Assembly: GCF_031851795.1 (NCBI RefSeq)
Contig: NZ_CP134696.1
Coordinates: forward strand, 744,001-808,000
DNA length: 64,000 nucleotides
Reading direction: 5' to 3'
Source: Pontibacter sp. G13
GTDB lineage: Bacteria > Bacteroidota > Bacteroidia > J057
In this document: in pieces, positions 8,993 through 18,441 of the stretch
Layout: each line of letters opens with the position of its first letter
Position numbering within the stretch: position 1 is the first letter of the stretch
Notes under the pieces: model-generated
The model's input: only the letters and a program-made list of their open reading frames with translations
What the model was told of the DNA's origin: nothing
The model's database searches: none
Program-made: the position numbers and the translations under genes

Positions 8993-9111
8993 AACCCAAC
9001 CGGCTAGTCTCCTCATTATCAGGCGACATGCGCATTCTCAAGAATATAGTATCTTTGAGGTACGTTCGCCATGACGAACGCGAATACTCAATCAATACCA
9101 TGTCCTTGTCA

Positions 9112-10266
9112 ATGAAACGCATTATCCTGAATGTAGGGCTTTGCCTATTGTTCCCAGCGCTGGTAACTGCCCAAGAAGTCCGGAAAAATCGTCCCGATGG
9201 AGGTTACTTGTTCACCATCGATCACGACATTGCCGCCACAGAAGTCAAAAGTCAGGATCGCTCCGGCACCTGCTGGAGTTACTCCACCGTTTCCTTTCTG
9301 GAATCCGAACTGATTCGGACTGGCAAGGGAAGTCATGACCTCTCGGAAATGTTTGTCGTGAGAAATACCTATCCCAAGAAGGTTGAACTCTATCTCCGCA
9401 TGCAAGGCAATAGCCGATTGAGTGCAGGTGGTACGTTCCACGATGTGTTGAATGTGCTCCGGACGGATGGAATCGTTCCCCAGGAAGCCTTCTCTGGCTT
9501 GGCAGATGGCGAACAATCGCACAACCACGCTGAGTTGGATGCGCTGATGGAAACCATGGCGAAGACTTGGGTAGACAATCCCGCCGGGAAACTTTCCACC
9601 AAATGGAAGCCAGCATTGGAAGGGGTTTTGGATGCATACCTCGGTCAGGACATCACGGAGTTCGAATACCAAGGGAAGTCCTACTCTCCTCAATCCTTCG
9701 CGGAGGAATTGGAACTGGATGCAGATGAATTCATTGAATTTACGAGCTTCATCCACCAGCCATTTTATGAAAAGAATCTACTGGAAATTCCCGACAACTG
9801 GGATTACCATCAGATGTACAACCTGCCGTTGGAGGAATTGGTCGAGGTGATGGATTACGCGCTGAGCAATGGATTCACGGTCGCTTGGGATGCAGATGTG
9901 AGCGAGAAGACCTTTTCGCACAAAAATGGGGTCGCGGTCATGCCTGCCACCCCCTATCGAAAACTGAGCGCCGATGAGCGTAAAGCTTTGTTCAATGAAC
10001 CTCAACCAGAATTGGAAGTCACTCCCGAAAATCGTCAAGCGGCATTCGATGACTATACCACCACCGATGACCACCTGATGCACATCACTGGAATGGCTCA
10101 TGATCAAAACGGGACTCCGTATTATCTGGTCAAGAATTCTTGGGGAGACAGCAATGCATGTGGCGGGTATTTGTATGTTTCTTTGCCATATGTACAGGCC
10201 AAAACGATTCACATCCTGATTCACAAGGATGCAGTACCAAAGGAAATCATGAAGAAATTGAAGTAG
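9112..10266 (+). CDS. Secreted C1-family cysteine peptidase (bleomycin hydrolase-like)
   Basis: About 384 residues. The leader MKRIILNVGLCLLFPALVTAQ is a signal peptide; an in-frame ATG at 9100 is an equally possible start, and the long upstream extension to 8914 overlaps the previous gene and is not credible. The papain-like catalytic elements are present in order: the Gln and Cys in SQDRSGTCWSYSTVSFLE near residue 50, the His in DHLMHITGMAHDQNG near 330, and the Asn in LVKNSWGD near 350. The insertions between them fit the bleomycin hydrolase/PepC branch rather than plain papain. Most members of that branch are cytoplasmic aminopeptidases. This one, with a leader, acts in the periplasm or outside. 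Confidence 0.9.
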   Translation: MKRIILNVGLCLLFPALVTAQEVRKNRPDGGYLFTIDHDIAATEVKSQDRSGTCWSYSTVSFLESELIRTGKGSHDLSEMFVVRNTYPKKVELYLRMQGNSRLSAGGTFHDVLNVLRTDGIVPQEAFSGLADGEQSHNHAELDALMETMAKTWVDNPAGKLSTKWKPALEGVLDAYLGQDITEFEYQGKSYSPQSFAEELELDADEFIEFTSFIHQPFYEKNLLEIPDNWDYHQMYNLPLEELVEVMDYALSNGFTVAWDADVSEKTFSHKNGVAVMPATPYRKLSADERKALFNEPQPELEVTPENRQAAFDDYTTTDDHLMHITGMAHDQNGTPYYLVKNSWGDSNACGGYLYVSLPYVQAKTIHILIHKDAVPKEIMKKLK

Positions 10267-10286
10267 AGCTGTAGCTGGTTTACTTC

Positions 10287-10330
10287 AACAGGAGAAGCTG
10301 CCCCGAATATGAGGCAGCTTCTCCTGTTTT
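10287..10330 (+). terminator. Long-stem terminator between convergent genes
   Basis: A perfect 16-bp stem (AACAGGAGAAGCTGCC and its complement) with a 10-base loop, ending in a T run. It follows the C1 peptidase stop and faces the stop of the convergent hydrolase gene, so it may serve both strands. Confidence 0.9.
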
Positions 10331-10336
10331 ATTTCG

Positions 10337-11635
10337 CTAAATCCGGAAGGTAATTTTGGCCACGTAAAGTTGCTTCCGATCGTGGATCAATTCCCAGCTT
10401 TCCAGAAGCGTTTCAAGCTTGGGCTCTACCATTTTGCGGAATCGTTCCTTTCCATTGATGTTGACAATGAGCGGTTGAGCTAGATCTACCATATCTGGAG
10501 AAATCCAAAGGGAGAGGAACTTCACATTGTCTGTCGAAATGTCGAATACATTCGCCCGAAAAGTAGCGGATACAGCTCCTGAAAGGCTATCTCGCTTGAA
10601 GGTAGGATCGAAATTCGGCCCAAATTTCCATTCATTGATATCCGGCAAATCGACATCCCCCCCGATTTTTCCTACCCGATCAATCTCCAGCCAAAAGCAT
10701 CTCCCATTGTCCTCTGGGGCTTCCGTTTCCCAAAACAAGGTATCAGGGGTCGGATCTCTGGGATGACTGCGAAAAAATGCCTGAATGGTATCCCGCATCT
10801 GAGGGTACCAAGAAAGATCATGCCCCGCATCCTGAATCTGCCGGTACTCGATAAAAGCGCGTGCATCTCGGAGCAAAGGCAGATAGGGGAGCGAAGATCG
10901 CTGCGGAGGAAATAAATGATCTTGCACCGTCTGCACCATGAAAAAATGCATGCCGCCATAGTTGGCAAGATAGGTCTGCCGGTCGGAGAGCGATGATAGA
11001 CCTGGCAAATTGCCGATAGAAACGCCATACGCAGCCCAAAGGTCAGGGAGCATTTGCGCTTGATACCAAGTACCCGTAGCACCATCAGAAACTCCCTTGA
11101 GGTAAATTCGGTCTTCGTCCATATTCACTCGATATTTGAGCCAAGTGATCAGCCGGGACAGATGATCCGATTGCCGTTCATTCCACCAAGGAGCCCCTAC
11201 CCACCCCGATGGATACACCCCTATGTAATCCAATGAATCATAGGCGGTGGAAGCAGTGTCTACAAATCGGAAAACCCCTTTGGGGTTGGGTTGAGAAACG
11301 CCGCCATGGAGCATCACTTGCACTGGCCAGGCGATTGCGGGATCGTAGGCCGATGGAATGTGAACGAGCGCATGAAAATCTTGCTCCTTGCCAGCACCGG
11401 GGAGTTGAACCTCCCAAAAGCCTGTGGAGTCCAATCGATGATAGGCCGGTCCTTGCTGAAGAACTCCATAGGCTTCCATAACCGGGATATCAGATCTAAT
11501 CAGAGATTTTTTGGCCTGCCTGTAAGACTTAGCGCTTTCTGCTGAGAACCAGCTCTCCCATTGAGTAGGCTGGGACCAGACAAGTGCCATCATCCCCCAT
11601 GACAGGACCAATACCAGTCCCGAACGCCGGATCAT
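10337..11635 (-). CDS. Secreted alpha/beta hydrolase (esterase/PHB-depolymerase-like)
   Basis: 432 residues from the ATG at 11635, which gives a clean signal peptide (MIRRSGLVLVLSWGMMALVWSQ). The frame extends 38 codons upstream without protein-like content. The hydrolase core spans ~85-300: VQVMLHGG for the oxyanion region, GVSDGATGTW with the nucleophile Ser, and DAGHDLSW with the catalytic His. About 110 residues follow (NDEW-type beta segments such as DINEWKFGPNFDPTFK) that may be a separate beta domain for substrate binding. The arrangement resembles secreted esterases of the PHB depolymerase/feruloyl esterase type. Substrate unknown. Confidence 0.8.
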   Translation of the reverse strand: MIRRSGLVLVLSWGMMALVWSQPTQWESWFSAESAKSYRQAKKSLIRSDIPVMEAYGVLQQGPAYHRLDSTGFWEVQLPGAGKEQDFHALVHIPSAYDPAIAWPVQVMLHGGVSQPNPKGVFRFVDTASTAYDSLDYIGVYPSGWVGAPWWNERQSDHLSRLITWLKYRVNMDEDRIYLKGVSDGATGTWYQAQMLPDLWAAYGVSIGNLPGLSSLSDRQTYLANYGGMHFFMVQTVQDHLFPPQRSSLPYLPLLRDARAFIEYRQIQDAGHDLSWYPQMRDTIQAFFRSHPRDPTPDTLFWETEAPEDNGRCFWLEIDRVGKIGGDVDLPDINEWKFGPNFDPTFKRDSLSGAVSATFRANVFDISTDNVKFLSLWISPDMVDLAQPLIVNINGKERFRKMVEPKLETLLESWELIHDRKQLYVAKITFRI

Positions 11636-11816
11636 CTCCGTTGACCAAAGGTTGCCAGATGGGTGATTTTGCATCAGATTACTTTTGGGAAAACCATTTG
11701 AATTCCGAGTTTTGGTTGTATTTTGCTGGATAATTCGTTGACACGTCATGGAATTTCCATTCTTCGTGCAAACCTTCGAATCGGACTACCTGCAAGAAAC
11801 ATAGCTCTCCAAGACC

Positions 11817-12830
11817 ATGCTGAAAATCGACACCCATTCCCATATCATCCCTGAGCATCTCCCAAGATTTGCCGACAAATTCGGGTATGGAGACTTTATT
11901 CATCTGGACCACCACCGCCCTGGATTTGCCAACATGATGAAGGGGGATGTCTTCTTCCGCGAAATCGAGGCAAACTGTTGGGACCCACAGGTTCGGATCG
12001 ACGAATACGCGCAGTTCAACACCCAAGTCCAAGTTGTCTGCACCATTCCGGTCATGTTTTCCTATTGGGCCAAACCCAAGGATACGCTGGAGCTTTCCAG
12101 ATTTTTGAATGACCAGCTCGCAGAAACCGTAGCCAATCACCCCAAGCACTATGTGGGGCTAGGCACTTTGCCGATGCAGGACGCCAATTTGGCCGTACAG
12201 GAATTGCAACGCATCAAGGAGGAGCTAGGGTTGCCGGGTGTGCAGATTGGTTCCAATATTAACAATATCAACCTATCCGACTCTCAATTTGATCCCATCT
12301 GGGAGGCCTGCGAGGAGTTGGATATGTGCCTATTGATCCACCCTTGGGATATGATGGGCAAGCGCCATATGGAAAAATACTGGTTGCCCTGGTTGGTGGG
12401 GATGCCTGCGGAAACGTCCAGAGCGATTTGTTCCATGATTTTCGGGGGAATCTTCGACCGTTTCCCCAAGATGCGAGTCAATTTCGCTCATGCATCTGGT
12501 TCTTTCCTCGCGACCATCGGACGGGTTGAGCATGGGTTCAATTGCCGACCAGACCTTGTGGCGATCGACAATCCAAACAACCCCACCAATTACCTCGGGC
12601 ATTTCTGGGTAGATTCCATCACGCATGATCCGGTCATGCTCCGCTATGTGATGAACAAAGTCGGCGCAAACCGTGTCACAATCGGTTCTGACTATCCATT
12701 CCCACTGGGAGATTTGACTATCGGAGAATTGGTGGACGAAATGGCACTTCCTCCCATGGAGCACGAATTCCTGTATAGCAAGGCCGCGCTCGAATGGCTG
12801 GGCTTGGAAGCCTCTCAGTTCTTGGACTAA
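11817..12830 (+). CDS. ACMSD-like amidohydrolase-family decarboxylase
   Basis: A 337-residue metal-dependent TIM-barrel protein of the amidohydrolase_2 family. Zinc-binding residues are visible: the DTHSHI motif at residues 5-10, LLIHPWDM with His near 175, NFAHASG with His near 225, and GSDYPFPLG with Asp near 291. HPWDM and the ending with SDYPFPLG match 2-amino-3-carboxymuconate-6-semialdehyde decarboxylase (ACMSD), an enzyme of tryptophan/kynurenine and 2-nitrobenzoate degradation. No other kynurenine-pathway gene is nearby, so the pathway assignment rests on family resemblance. It diverges from the hydrolase gene. Confidence 0.88.
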   Translation: MLKIDTHSHIIPEHLPRFADKFGYGDFIHLDHHRPGFANMMKGDVFFREIEANCWDPQVRIDEYAQFNTQVQVVCTIPVMFSYWAKPKDTLELSRFLNDQLAETVANHPKHYVGLGTLPMQDANLAVQELQRIKEELGLPGVQIGSNINNINLSDSQFDPIWEACEELDMCLLIHPWDMMGKRHMEKYWLPWLVGMPAETSRAICSMIFGGIFDRFPKMRVNFAHASGSFLATIGRVEHGFNCRPDLVAIDNPNNPTNYLGHFWVDSITHDPVMLRYVMNKVGANRVTIGSDYPFPLGDLTIGELVDEMALPPMEHEFLYSKAALEWLGLEASQFLD

Positions 12831-12848
12831 TTTTCCCATTAGATACCA

Positions 12849-12887
12849 AAAACAGGTCAATCTCCCACTCGGAGATTGACCTGTTTT
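12849..12887 (+). terminator. Perfect 17-bp bidirectional terminator
   Basis: AAAACAGGTCAATCTCC, loop CACTC, then the exact complement ending in TTTT. It lies 18 bases after the ACMSD stop and can act on both strands. Confidence 0.92.
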
Positions 12888-12938
12888 GCTTTGGGGCCCT
12901 GAATGGTCAAGAGGTTTTCCCCATTCAGGACTGCCACG

Positions 12939-12971
12939 AAAAAAGGTGCCTGTCTCATAGACAAGCACCTT
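12939..12971 (-). terminator. Terminator for the gene at 13002-13421
   Basis: Stem AAGGTGC / GCACCTT with inner pairing (TGTC/GACA) and, on the minus strand, a T run (complement of 12939-12944). It sits 31 bases past the minus-strand stop at 13002. Confidence 0.8.
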
Positions 12972-13001
12972 GGATATTATACTCGGATGAGATTCCCTAT
13001 T

Positions 13002-13421
13002 CTATGCAATCGGATTCAAAGTGACGGAGAAAATGGTATAATCGTCCTTGGTACGGCCGTGGTAAAACTTCTCCAGTACCTCATGCATATCCATCGCGCG
13101 GAAGTAAGAAGTATGAAGATCTCCTTCACCCTTTTGAGACCACTGGACCGTGTAGGATTGCTTGACCTGTGACTTCTTGGTCACGTAATCTGCCATCAGA
13201 CTCAACGCATTGACCTTGCTATCAGCAGTGATTGTATGAAACAGGAATGACTGATTGTGCTTGGGGTTGATTGTGATCAACTCCAAGGAGTGTTGCCCAT
13301 CGATCTCCTGATGATTGAAGATCAATTGATCAAGGGAGAGATTCAGCTTGCGGCTAATCTCGTTTTGAAGCCGGGCCACTTCTATATGTACATCCGAGGA
13401 ACTCATGGGAATTGTCGTCAT
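13002..13421 (-). CDS. Hypothetical protein (139 aa)
   Basis: A 139-residue soluble protein with no leader. It starts with a helical stretch (DVHIEVARLQNEISRKLNLS) and continues with beta-like strands. The end (FYHGRTKDDYTIFSVTLNPIA) has a pattern often seen in small conserved Bacteroidota proteins of unknown role. I do not recognise a family. It is flanked by its own terminator and a divergent-looking AT-rich upstream region, so it is a single-gene unit. Confidence 0.7.
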   Translation of the reverse strand: MTTIPMSSSDVHIEVARLQNEISRKLNLSLDQLIFNHQEIDGQHSLELITINPKHNQSFLFHTITADSKVNALSLMADYVTKKSQVKQSYTVQWSQKGEGDLHTSYFRAMDMHEVLEKFYHGRTKDDYTIFSVTLNPIA

Positions 13422-13526
13422 TGCTCACCTGTTAGGTAAATTTGGACAAATTTCTGAAAATTACTAGCCATTGCCAAACAGAACCTGACAAACAGATTGA
13501 TTTGACCCGCAAAAAATATCAAATTA

Positions 13527-14849
13527 TCACCTTCCTGCCTGGTTGATCAAATTTTGATGAGTGATCGGGGCAGTCCAGACACTGGTTTGCCGGTTGTCCA
13601 TACGCGTCCAAATCGGGCAAATGAGTCCTCCATGTGCCGAAATATTGTTGTAATCGCCAAAGAAGACCTTCCCATTTGGCACAAAAGCGCGCTCCGAAAT
13701 CTTGACATTGGTAAAGGAATCTCCGCCGTCAGTGGAATAGGCCAAGTAGACATCTGTGCTCAAATCTTCGTGGTTTCTACGATCATAGAAGACCACATAG
13801 AGATAGCCAGTCGTCTGGTCAATGGCCATCCACGTGAGGAATTGTTGACTACCTGCGGCATCATCGTTCACCCGGAAAGGATCGGACCAAGTTTGGCCGT
13901 GGTCGGTAGATTTGGCGATCCAAATATCCGTATCGTCGGTCCCGTTGCGCTGGTCGGCCCAATTGACATAGACGGTCCCACGATTGGGGCCTTGGGAGAC
14001 ATCGCACATAGTGACCGGCATCCCATTGCAACGAGAGATTCCCGGAATATCGATCGTCCAGCCTCCCGGTTGATCCGCTACCACCAAGTCTTTGTCCAGC
14101 CAAGTGCCCCCCCCATCTAGTGAGCGATCAAAGTAGATTTTTTCGTTTACAGACCAAGCTACATATACTTCCCCATTCGGGCCAGCAGCAGGCACTGCGC
14201 CTTCTACCGTTTCATCTCCATCGAGGCAATCGCCTGATATTTCATTGATTCTGACGGGTTCTGAAAACGATTTTCCGCGATTCGTGGACTGGGAAAACAA
14301 GATATTGGTTCGGTCATTGGGGTCGGGGCTATCGTATTTGTCAAACTGTGTCCAAGTGACTAATACCCGATGGTCGACCGGGCTGATGGAGGCCCACTCC
14401 TTGTCCTGATCTTTGGGGTGATTCAGGCCAATAGCGGTTCCCTTGGTCCATTTCTTGGCATTCTTCTTGGAACGCTGGCATACAATCCGGTCCAGAATCG
14501 TCGGATCGGCCCATCCCAAACCGCTCGGATTGGAAAGATGCAAATAATAGATGTTCCCCCGATTGTCAGCTACGAGGCATGGGTCCCCAAATACTCCCAT
14601 GGATGATTTGAGTTGATCCGTTTGCCAAGTATTCCCGCCGTCTTCGGATACATAGACTTTATCCAAAATGGCTCCGGCAACCACTTGATTGGGATTCTTG
14701 GGATTGATGACGATACTGGGCTCGCAAGGCGGGTAATTCTCCCGGGTGTCATCGATGAGCACATTAGGGAATTGCGCCCAGGCCGAACTCATGGCAAAAC
14801 ATCCAGCTATCAGGAACAGAGATTTCAGGGAAACAGAATATTGAAGCAT
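13527..14849 (-). CDS. Secreted Asp-box (BNR) beta-propeller, sialidase-like
   Basis: 440 residues with signal peptide (SLFLIAGCFAMSSAWAQ). At least five Asp-box motifs are visible: SEDGGNTW, STNRGKSF, SLDGGGTW, STDHGQTW and STDGGDSF. These mark a six-bladed propeller as in sialidases and photosystem-assembly-like proteins. The Arg triad and Tyr/Glu of real sialidases cannot be assigned with confidence by eye, and many Bacteroidota proteins of this form are annotated as exo-alpha-sialidases without proof. Its role is probably glycan or protein binding or hydrolysis outside the cell. It has no T9SS sorting domain at the C terminus. Divergent from yidD. Confidence 0.8.
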   Translation of the reverse strand: MLQYSVSLKSLFLIAGCFAMSSAWAQFPNVLIDDTRENYPPCEPSIVINPKNPNQVVAGAILDKVYVSEDGGNTWQTDQLKSSMGVFGDPCLVADNRGNIYYLHLSNPSGLGWADPTILDRIVCQRSKKNAKKWTKGTAIGLNHPKDQDKEWASISPVDHRVLVTWTQFDKYDSPDPNDRTNILFSQSTNRGKSFSEPVRINEISGDCLDGDETVEGAVPAAGPNGEVYVAWSVNEKIYFDRSLDGGGTWLDKDLVVADQPGGWTIDIPGISRCNGMPVTMCDVSQGPNRGTVYVNWADQRNGTDDTDIWIAKSTDHGQTWSDPFRVNDDAAGSQQFLTWMAIDQTTGYLYVVFYDRRNHEDLSTDVYLAYSTDGGDSFTNVKISERAFVPNGKVFFGDYNNISAHGGLICPIWTRMDNRQTSVWTAPITHQNLINQAGR

Positions 14850-14943
14850 GCAGTTGAGGTTAATGGGTATATTGTGGCCAGAAATGGGTATACCTCAGGC
14901 CTATTTATCCAACCAGAAAGATTGGACCTCGTAGTCGTTCCAC

Positions 14944-15222
14944 ATGGGCATTATCAAACGAATCATATCGCTTTTATTCCTAGGCATCATCCGATTTTAT
15001 CAGTATGCCATTTCACCGCTTTTTCCACCGACTTGCCGGTATACGCCGACTTGCTCACATTATGCGGCAGAAGCGATCAGGAAACATGGTCCCTTTAGAG
15101 GTGGTTGGTTGGCGATCAAGCGCATTTCCAGCTGCCATCCATGGGGAGGAAGTGGCTACGATCCGGTCCCAGATCCTCATCACGTCCATAAAGGTCAAGA
15201 TTCGCAGGAATCAGCATCCTAG
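14944..15222 (+). CDS. yidD: Membrane protein insertion efficiency factor YidD
   Basis: A 92-residue protein with the full YidD pattern: a helix with [10 protein letters not shown], the cysteine-containing [11 protein letters not shown] motif, [18 protein letters not shown] and [13 protein letters not shown]. YidD assists YidC-mediated insertion of proteins at the inner face of the cytoplasmic membrane. In many bacteria yidD sits with rpmH, rnpA and yidC; here it is alone, divergent from the propeller gene and converging on the lipoprotein gene with only two bases between the stops. Confidence 0.95.
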   Translation: MGIIKRIISLLFLGIIRFYQYAISPLFPPTCRYTPTCSHYAAEAIRKHGPFRGGWLAIKRISSCHPWGGSGYDPVPDPHHVHKGQDSQESAS

Positions 15223-15224
15223 CA

Positions 15225-15761
15225 CTATTTATTCGCAGCAAGGACTAACTGGATCAAACTGTTGAGTTCCTTGGTTTCTGCCATGCCTTGTTTGGCAATC
15301 CCAGTCACAGCTTCGAATTGCGCTTTCTGAATGTCGAGCACTTCATTCGCAGGAAGACCTTCCAGAGAATTTCCACCATGATGATGATGCTCGTGTCCGT
15401 GGTCATGATCATGATGGTGTTCATGCTCAAATCCCGGAACCTCCGCAATATTGCCTTCTACTTCCTCCAAATCCGCTTGCAGGGATTCCAATTGAGTTCG
15501 AGCGGAGGTCAATACCTGTTGAATAGAATCCACAGGGCCAGAAATCCCGGACAAAGCCAACAAGGAATCCAATCTACTGGCAGTAGTATTGGCCATCCCC
15601 AACGCCCGTTCAGCGGTTTCTAGGGATTCTAGGGTCTCCTCATGGAATCCAAAAGCTTCCTTGAGCAGTTTTTCATCTTCAGGGGAACGAGTCTCGCCGC
15701 ACCCGGAAATACCCGCGATCAACATCACGGCAAGGCCCATCAGGGGAATGAATCGTTTCAT
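15225..15761 (-). CDS. His-rich coiled-coil lipoprotein
   Basis: A 178-residue protein. The leader ends in AGISGC, a lipobox with Cys at about 21. The body is helical with heptad-like Leu spacing (ETLESLETAERALGMANT, SLQADLEEVEGNIAEV) and probably forms a coiled coil. At about 111-128 it has a striking run of His with Glu/Asp (HEHHHDHDHGHEHHHH), a likely binding site for zinc or another metal. After it, a helix-rich end. No family recognised. A periplasmic metal buffer or a delivery factor for a metal transporter would fit, but no transporter is next to it. Confidence 0.8.
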   Translation of the reverse strand: MKRFIPLMGLAVMLIAGISGCGETRSPEDEKLLKEAFGFHEETLESLETAERALGMANTTASRLDSLLALSGISGPVDSIQQVLTSARTQLESLQADLEEVEGNIAEVPGFEHEHHHDHDHGHEHHHHGGNSLEGLPANEVLDIQKAQFEAVTGIAKQGMAETKELNSLIQLVLAANK

Positions 15762-15908
15762 GCGATGTCAGATTGTTAAGTTGGTTAAGGTTCTGATAGT
15801 CAATCGGTCCTTTTTCAGCAAAGGCCATGAGGATTTCGAAGGAATGACTTATGGAAGGTTTATTCAAAGGTGATTGCCCTCAAGAAATTCCGCAATAATC
15901 AGCATAAA

Positions 15909-15942
15909 CGAAAGAAGGGAGGCGATTCGCTCCCTTCTTTCT
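15909..15942 (-). terminator. Terminator after the M1 peptidase gene
   Basis: Stem GAAAGAAGGGAG / CTCCCTTCTTTC with an 8-base loop, 8 bases past the minus-strand stop at 15949. The arm itself is purine/pyrimidine biased and no longer T run follows, so it may be weak. Confidence 0.7.
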
Positions 15943-15948
15943 GATGAT

Positions 15949-17847
15949 TTATTGTACAGATTCGGCCGCCTCGGCGCCGTATGATTTATACCCTTTGAAC
16001 TTCGGGTAATAGTTGTCTTTTCGCTCTACATCTGTCAATCGATAGCTCGGATCGAGGGTAATCTGCTTGATTTGGTCCTTGGGAACGTCCAATTCGATCA
16101 GATACTCAGATTCCGTCCATCTCCAATCTGGGTGTTCGATGATCGGAATATCGTACATATCCTTCCCCTTTTGGCCGAACATCATGCGGATCGGAATGTA
16201 GTGAAGCTCACGATGACCATCGGTGTATTCGACCAAGACATCCAATGGCATGGGAATATTTCCAACACGGCTCAACTGGATTTGGGTGCCTGATTTATCG
16301 GGGGTAGCATCGACAGATTCAATCGAGAAGTCAATCACATCCACCGTTCCAATCCAGTATTCCAGAAACCAGTCCAGCTCGATTCCGGATTCGATCTCCA
16401 TACAGAGCAGGAAATCATGCGGCGTCGGGTGATGATAGCGCCAAGTGGTGTAGTAGCGCTTCATGCCCCGCTCAAAGGCTTCCTTGCCAACGATATATTG
16501 AATTCCCACAAGGAACAAAGCGCCTTTGGTGTAGGCAGATCGTCCATACGCTGCATTGGTATGAAAATGGTCTGAATGACGGATACTCGGTTCCTCTTTG
16601 CCTGTTTTGATGAAATTCAGGTAGGACAGGGCATTGTTTGCATAAGGGTTGAACATTGGCTCGGTGACAAATTGATTCATCACATAGTCCTCATAGAAGG
16701 AGGTGAATCCCTCGTCCATCCATGCGTATTTGGATTCATTGGTACCGAGGAGATGCTGGAACCAGGAATGAATCCCTTCATGCACCGTAACGCCCAAGAG
16801 ACTTCCAATGGATCGATTACCACGGATCAAGGTGGCCATCGGGTATTCCATTCCTCCATCTCCGCCTTGAATCACGGTGTATTGCAAATATGGATAGGCG
16901 CCCACGACATTTTTCATGATCTGGAACGTCTCAACCACGAGCGGCTGATACTGCTTCCACGTTTCGCTATAATTCTTGCCGGGGAAATAAATAAAGTGCA
17001 ACATCGGGCCATCTGGCACCTGCAATTTGTCATGGGTAAATTCGGGATCAGCAGCCCATGCGAAATCATGTACCATAGGCGCAATAAAATGCCAGGTCAA
17101 TTTGGCACCTGCTTCATGAGCCACTGCGACCCCATCTTCCTCATATCCGTGGCCAATCTCGTTGGGGTTCTGTAGGTATCCAGTGCCCCCAATCAGGTAT
17201 TCGGCGGGCAAGGTGATTTTCACATCAAAATCACTCCATACCCCATAAAATTCACGTCCTACATAGGGAGTGGGATGCCACCCTTCGGTGTCGTATTCAG
17301 CCAATTTGGGATACCATTGAGTCATGGAATAATCCACTCCTTCGCGATTGTCCCGACCAGATCGGCGAATTTGAACAGGCACCTGACTTTCGAATGCCAT
17401 GTCAAAGACGGTGCTGTCACCGGGCAACAATGGTTTGTCCAGCATCACCTTGAGGATGGTTCCTTTGATCTCAGGAGTCAGGACCACCCCATCTTGCGTC
17501 AAGGAGAGAATCTTCTGGTAGCCGATCTCATCAGGGGACAGCTTGGAAATTCGGTCTCCGACTCGAGGATCTGGATCTTCGATAGTCCGAGACCGAACAT
17601 CCATCATACTTCCAGGCTGAAAAGCATTGAAATAGAGATGGTAGTATACCTTGTCAAGGGTATCGGGGGAGTTGTTGACGTAAGTGACGCTCTGCTGGCC
17701 TGTCACATGATGGGTGCCGGGATCGAGCTCTACCTCCATTTGGTAGGAAGCTTTCTGCTGCCAAATCAATGGCTGCGCGGACAATCCCTGCCCTCCGAGG
17801 ACCAACATGAAGGCCAAAATTGCGGCAAAAAACGAAGTTTGATACAT
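15949..17847 (-). CDS. Secreted M1-family metallopeptidase
   Basis: 632 residues from the ATG at 17847, which gives a signal peptide ending GGQGLSAQ. An upstream ATG (17961) would add a second hydrophobic stretch and seems less likely. The N-terminal domain (~20-240) is the beta saddle of M1 enzymes. The GGMEYP exopeptidase motif is near residue 325. The zinc site is HEGIH (H356, E357, H360) with the third ligand E379 eighteen residues later in WMDEG. The family removes N-terminal residues from peptides. A C-terminal beta domain (~530-615) has VEYTDGHRELHYIPI. It may serve in peptide scavenging outside the cell. It is a single gene. Confidence 0.9.
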   Translation of the reverse strand: MYQTSFFAAILAFMLVLGGQGLSAQPLIWQQKASYQMEVELDPGTHHVTGQQSVTYVNNSPDTLDKVYYHLYFNAFQPGSMMDVRSRTIEDPDPRVGDRISKLSPDEIGYQKILSLTQDGVVLTPEIKGTILKVMLDKPLLPGDSTVFDMAFESQVPVQIRRSGRDNREGVDYSMTQWYPKLAEYDTEGWHPTPYVGREFYGVWSDFDVKITLPAEYLIGGTGYLQNPNEIGHGYEEDGVAVAHEAGAKLTWHFIAPMVHDFAWAADPEFTHDKLQVPDGPMLHFIYFPGKNYSETWKQYQPLVVETFQIMKNVVGAYPYLQYTVIQGGDGGMEYPMATLIRGNRSIGSLLGVTVHEGIHSWFQHLLGTNESKYAWMDEGFTSFYEDYVMNQFVTEPMFNPYANNALSYLNFIKTGKEEPSIRHSDHFHTNAAYGRSAYTKGALFLVGIQYIVGKEAFERGMKRYYTTWRYHHPTPHDFLLCMEIESGIELDWFLEYWIGTVDVIDFSIESVDATPDKSGTQIQLSRVGNIPMPLDVLVEYTDGHRELHYIPIRMMFGQKGKDMYDIPIIEHPDWRWTESEYLIELDVPKDQIKQITLDPSYRLTDVERKDNYYPKFKGYKSYGAEAAESVQ

Positions 17848-17961
17848 GTAGGGTTTGGTTAGATAAGCGCTTCGGTTGAGCCCACAATATACCACGAGGA
17901 ATCCAAGTAGGCCATAAATCGCAAAGGAGAATTGCCACGCATCAAGAATGAAAGGGCCCAT

Positions 17962-18441
17962 CCAGAGATCTCCAAAAACAAAAAGATGGACCTTGAACGT
18001 CCATCTTTTGATCGGTTTGACCCATGACCTTTTCAGAAAAGTCGGTCGTTAGTTGACTTCAAAATTGAGCTACGTATTCGATTTCCATAGTTCATAGTTA
18101 AAACGCAACAAAGATTAAGCTAATAAGAGGGAAAAGAGAAACTTTAGGCTTAGGTGGGGACAGGTAATCAGACCCTTACGTAATGATTGCAAGGAGATGC
18201 CTTTCTTATTCTGATCCACCTATTCATATATTATCATACCACATGGTAAGCACAATGATCGCCACTTTTTAAATTATTGATAATTGCAAGAATTACCAAA
18301 TCTCACAACAAAGGACCATGAAAGGACCTAAACGTTTCGGGCATTTGGTTTGCATAATGGCTTTAAATGCCAAATGCGCAACTTTAGGGCACAAACATTA
18401 CGCAATTGTGGTCGTTCTATACACTTTCAACCAGACCTCAG
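17962..18441. other. 480-base intergenic region upstream of the M1 gene
   Basis: Contains the hairpin at 17981-18009 and otherwise AT-rich DNA (18090-18300). Plus-strand frames starting near 18318 have no protein-like pattern. The stretch probably holds promoters for the leftward M1 gene and for the small membrane protein at 18442. No RNA gene recognised. Confidence 0.35.
17981..18009. terminator. Hairpin upstream of the M1 peptidase gene
   Basis: An 11-bp perfect stem (AAAAGATGGAC / GTCCATCTTTT) with a 7-base loop. It lies about 135 bases before the M1 start, in its likely leader, with T runs on both strands. It could be a terminator for transcription entering the region or an attenuator for the M1 gene. 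Confidence 0.6.
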
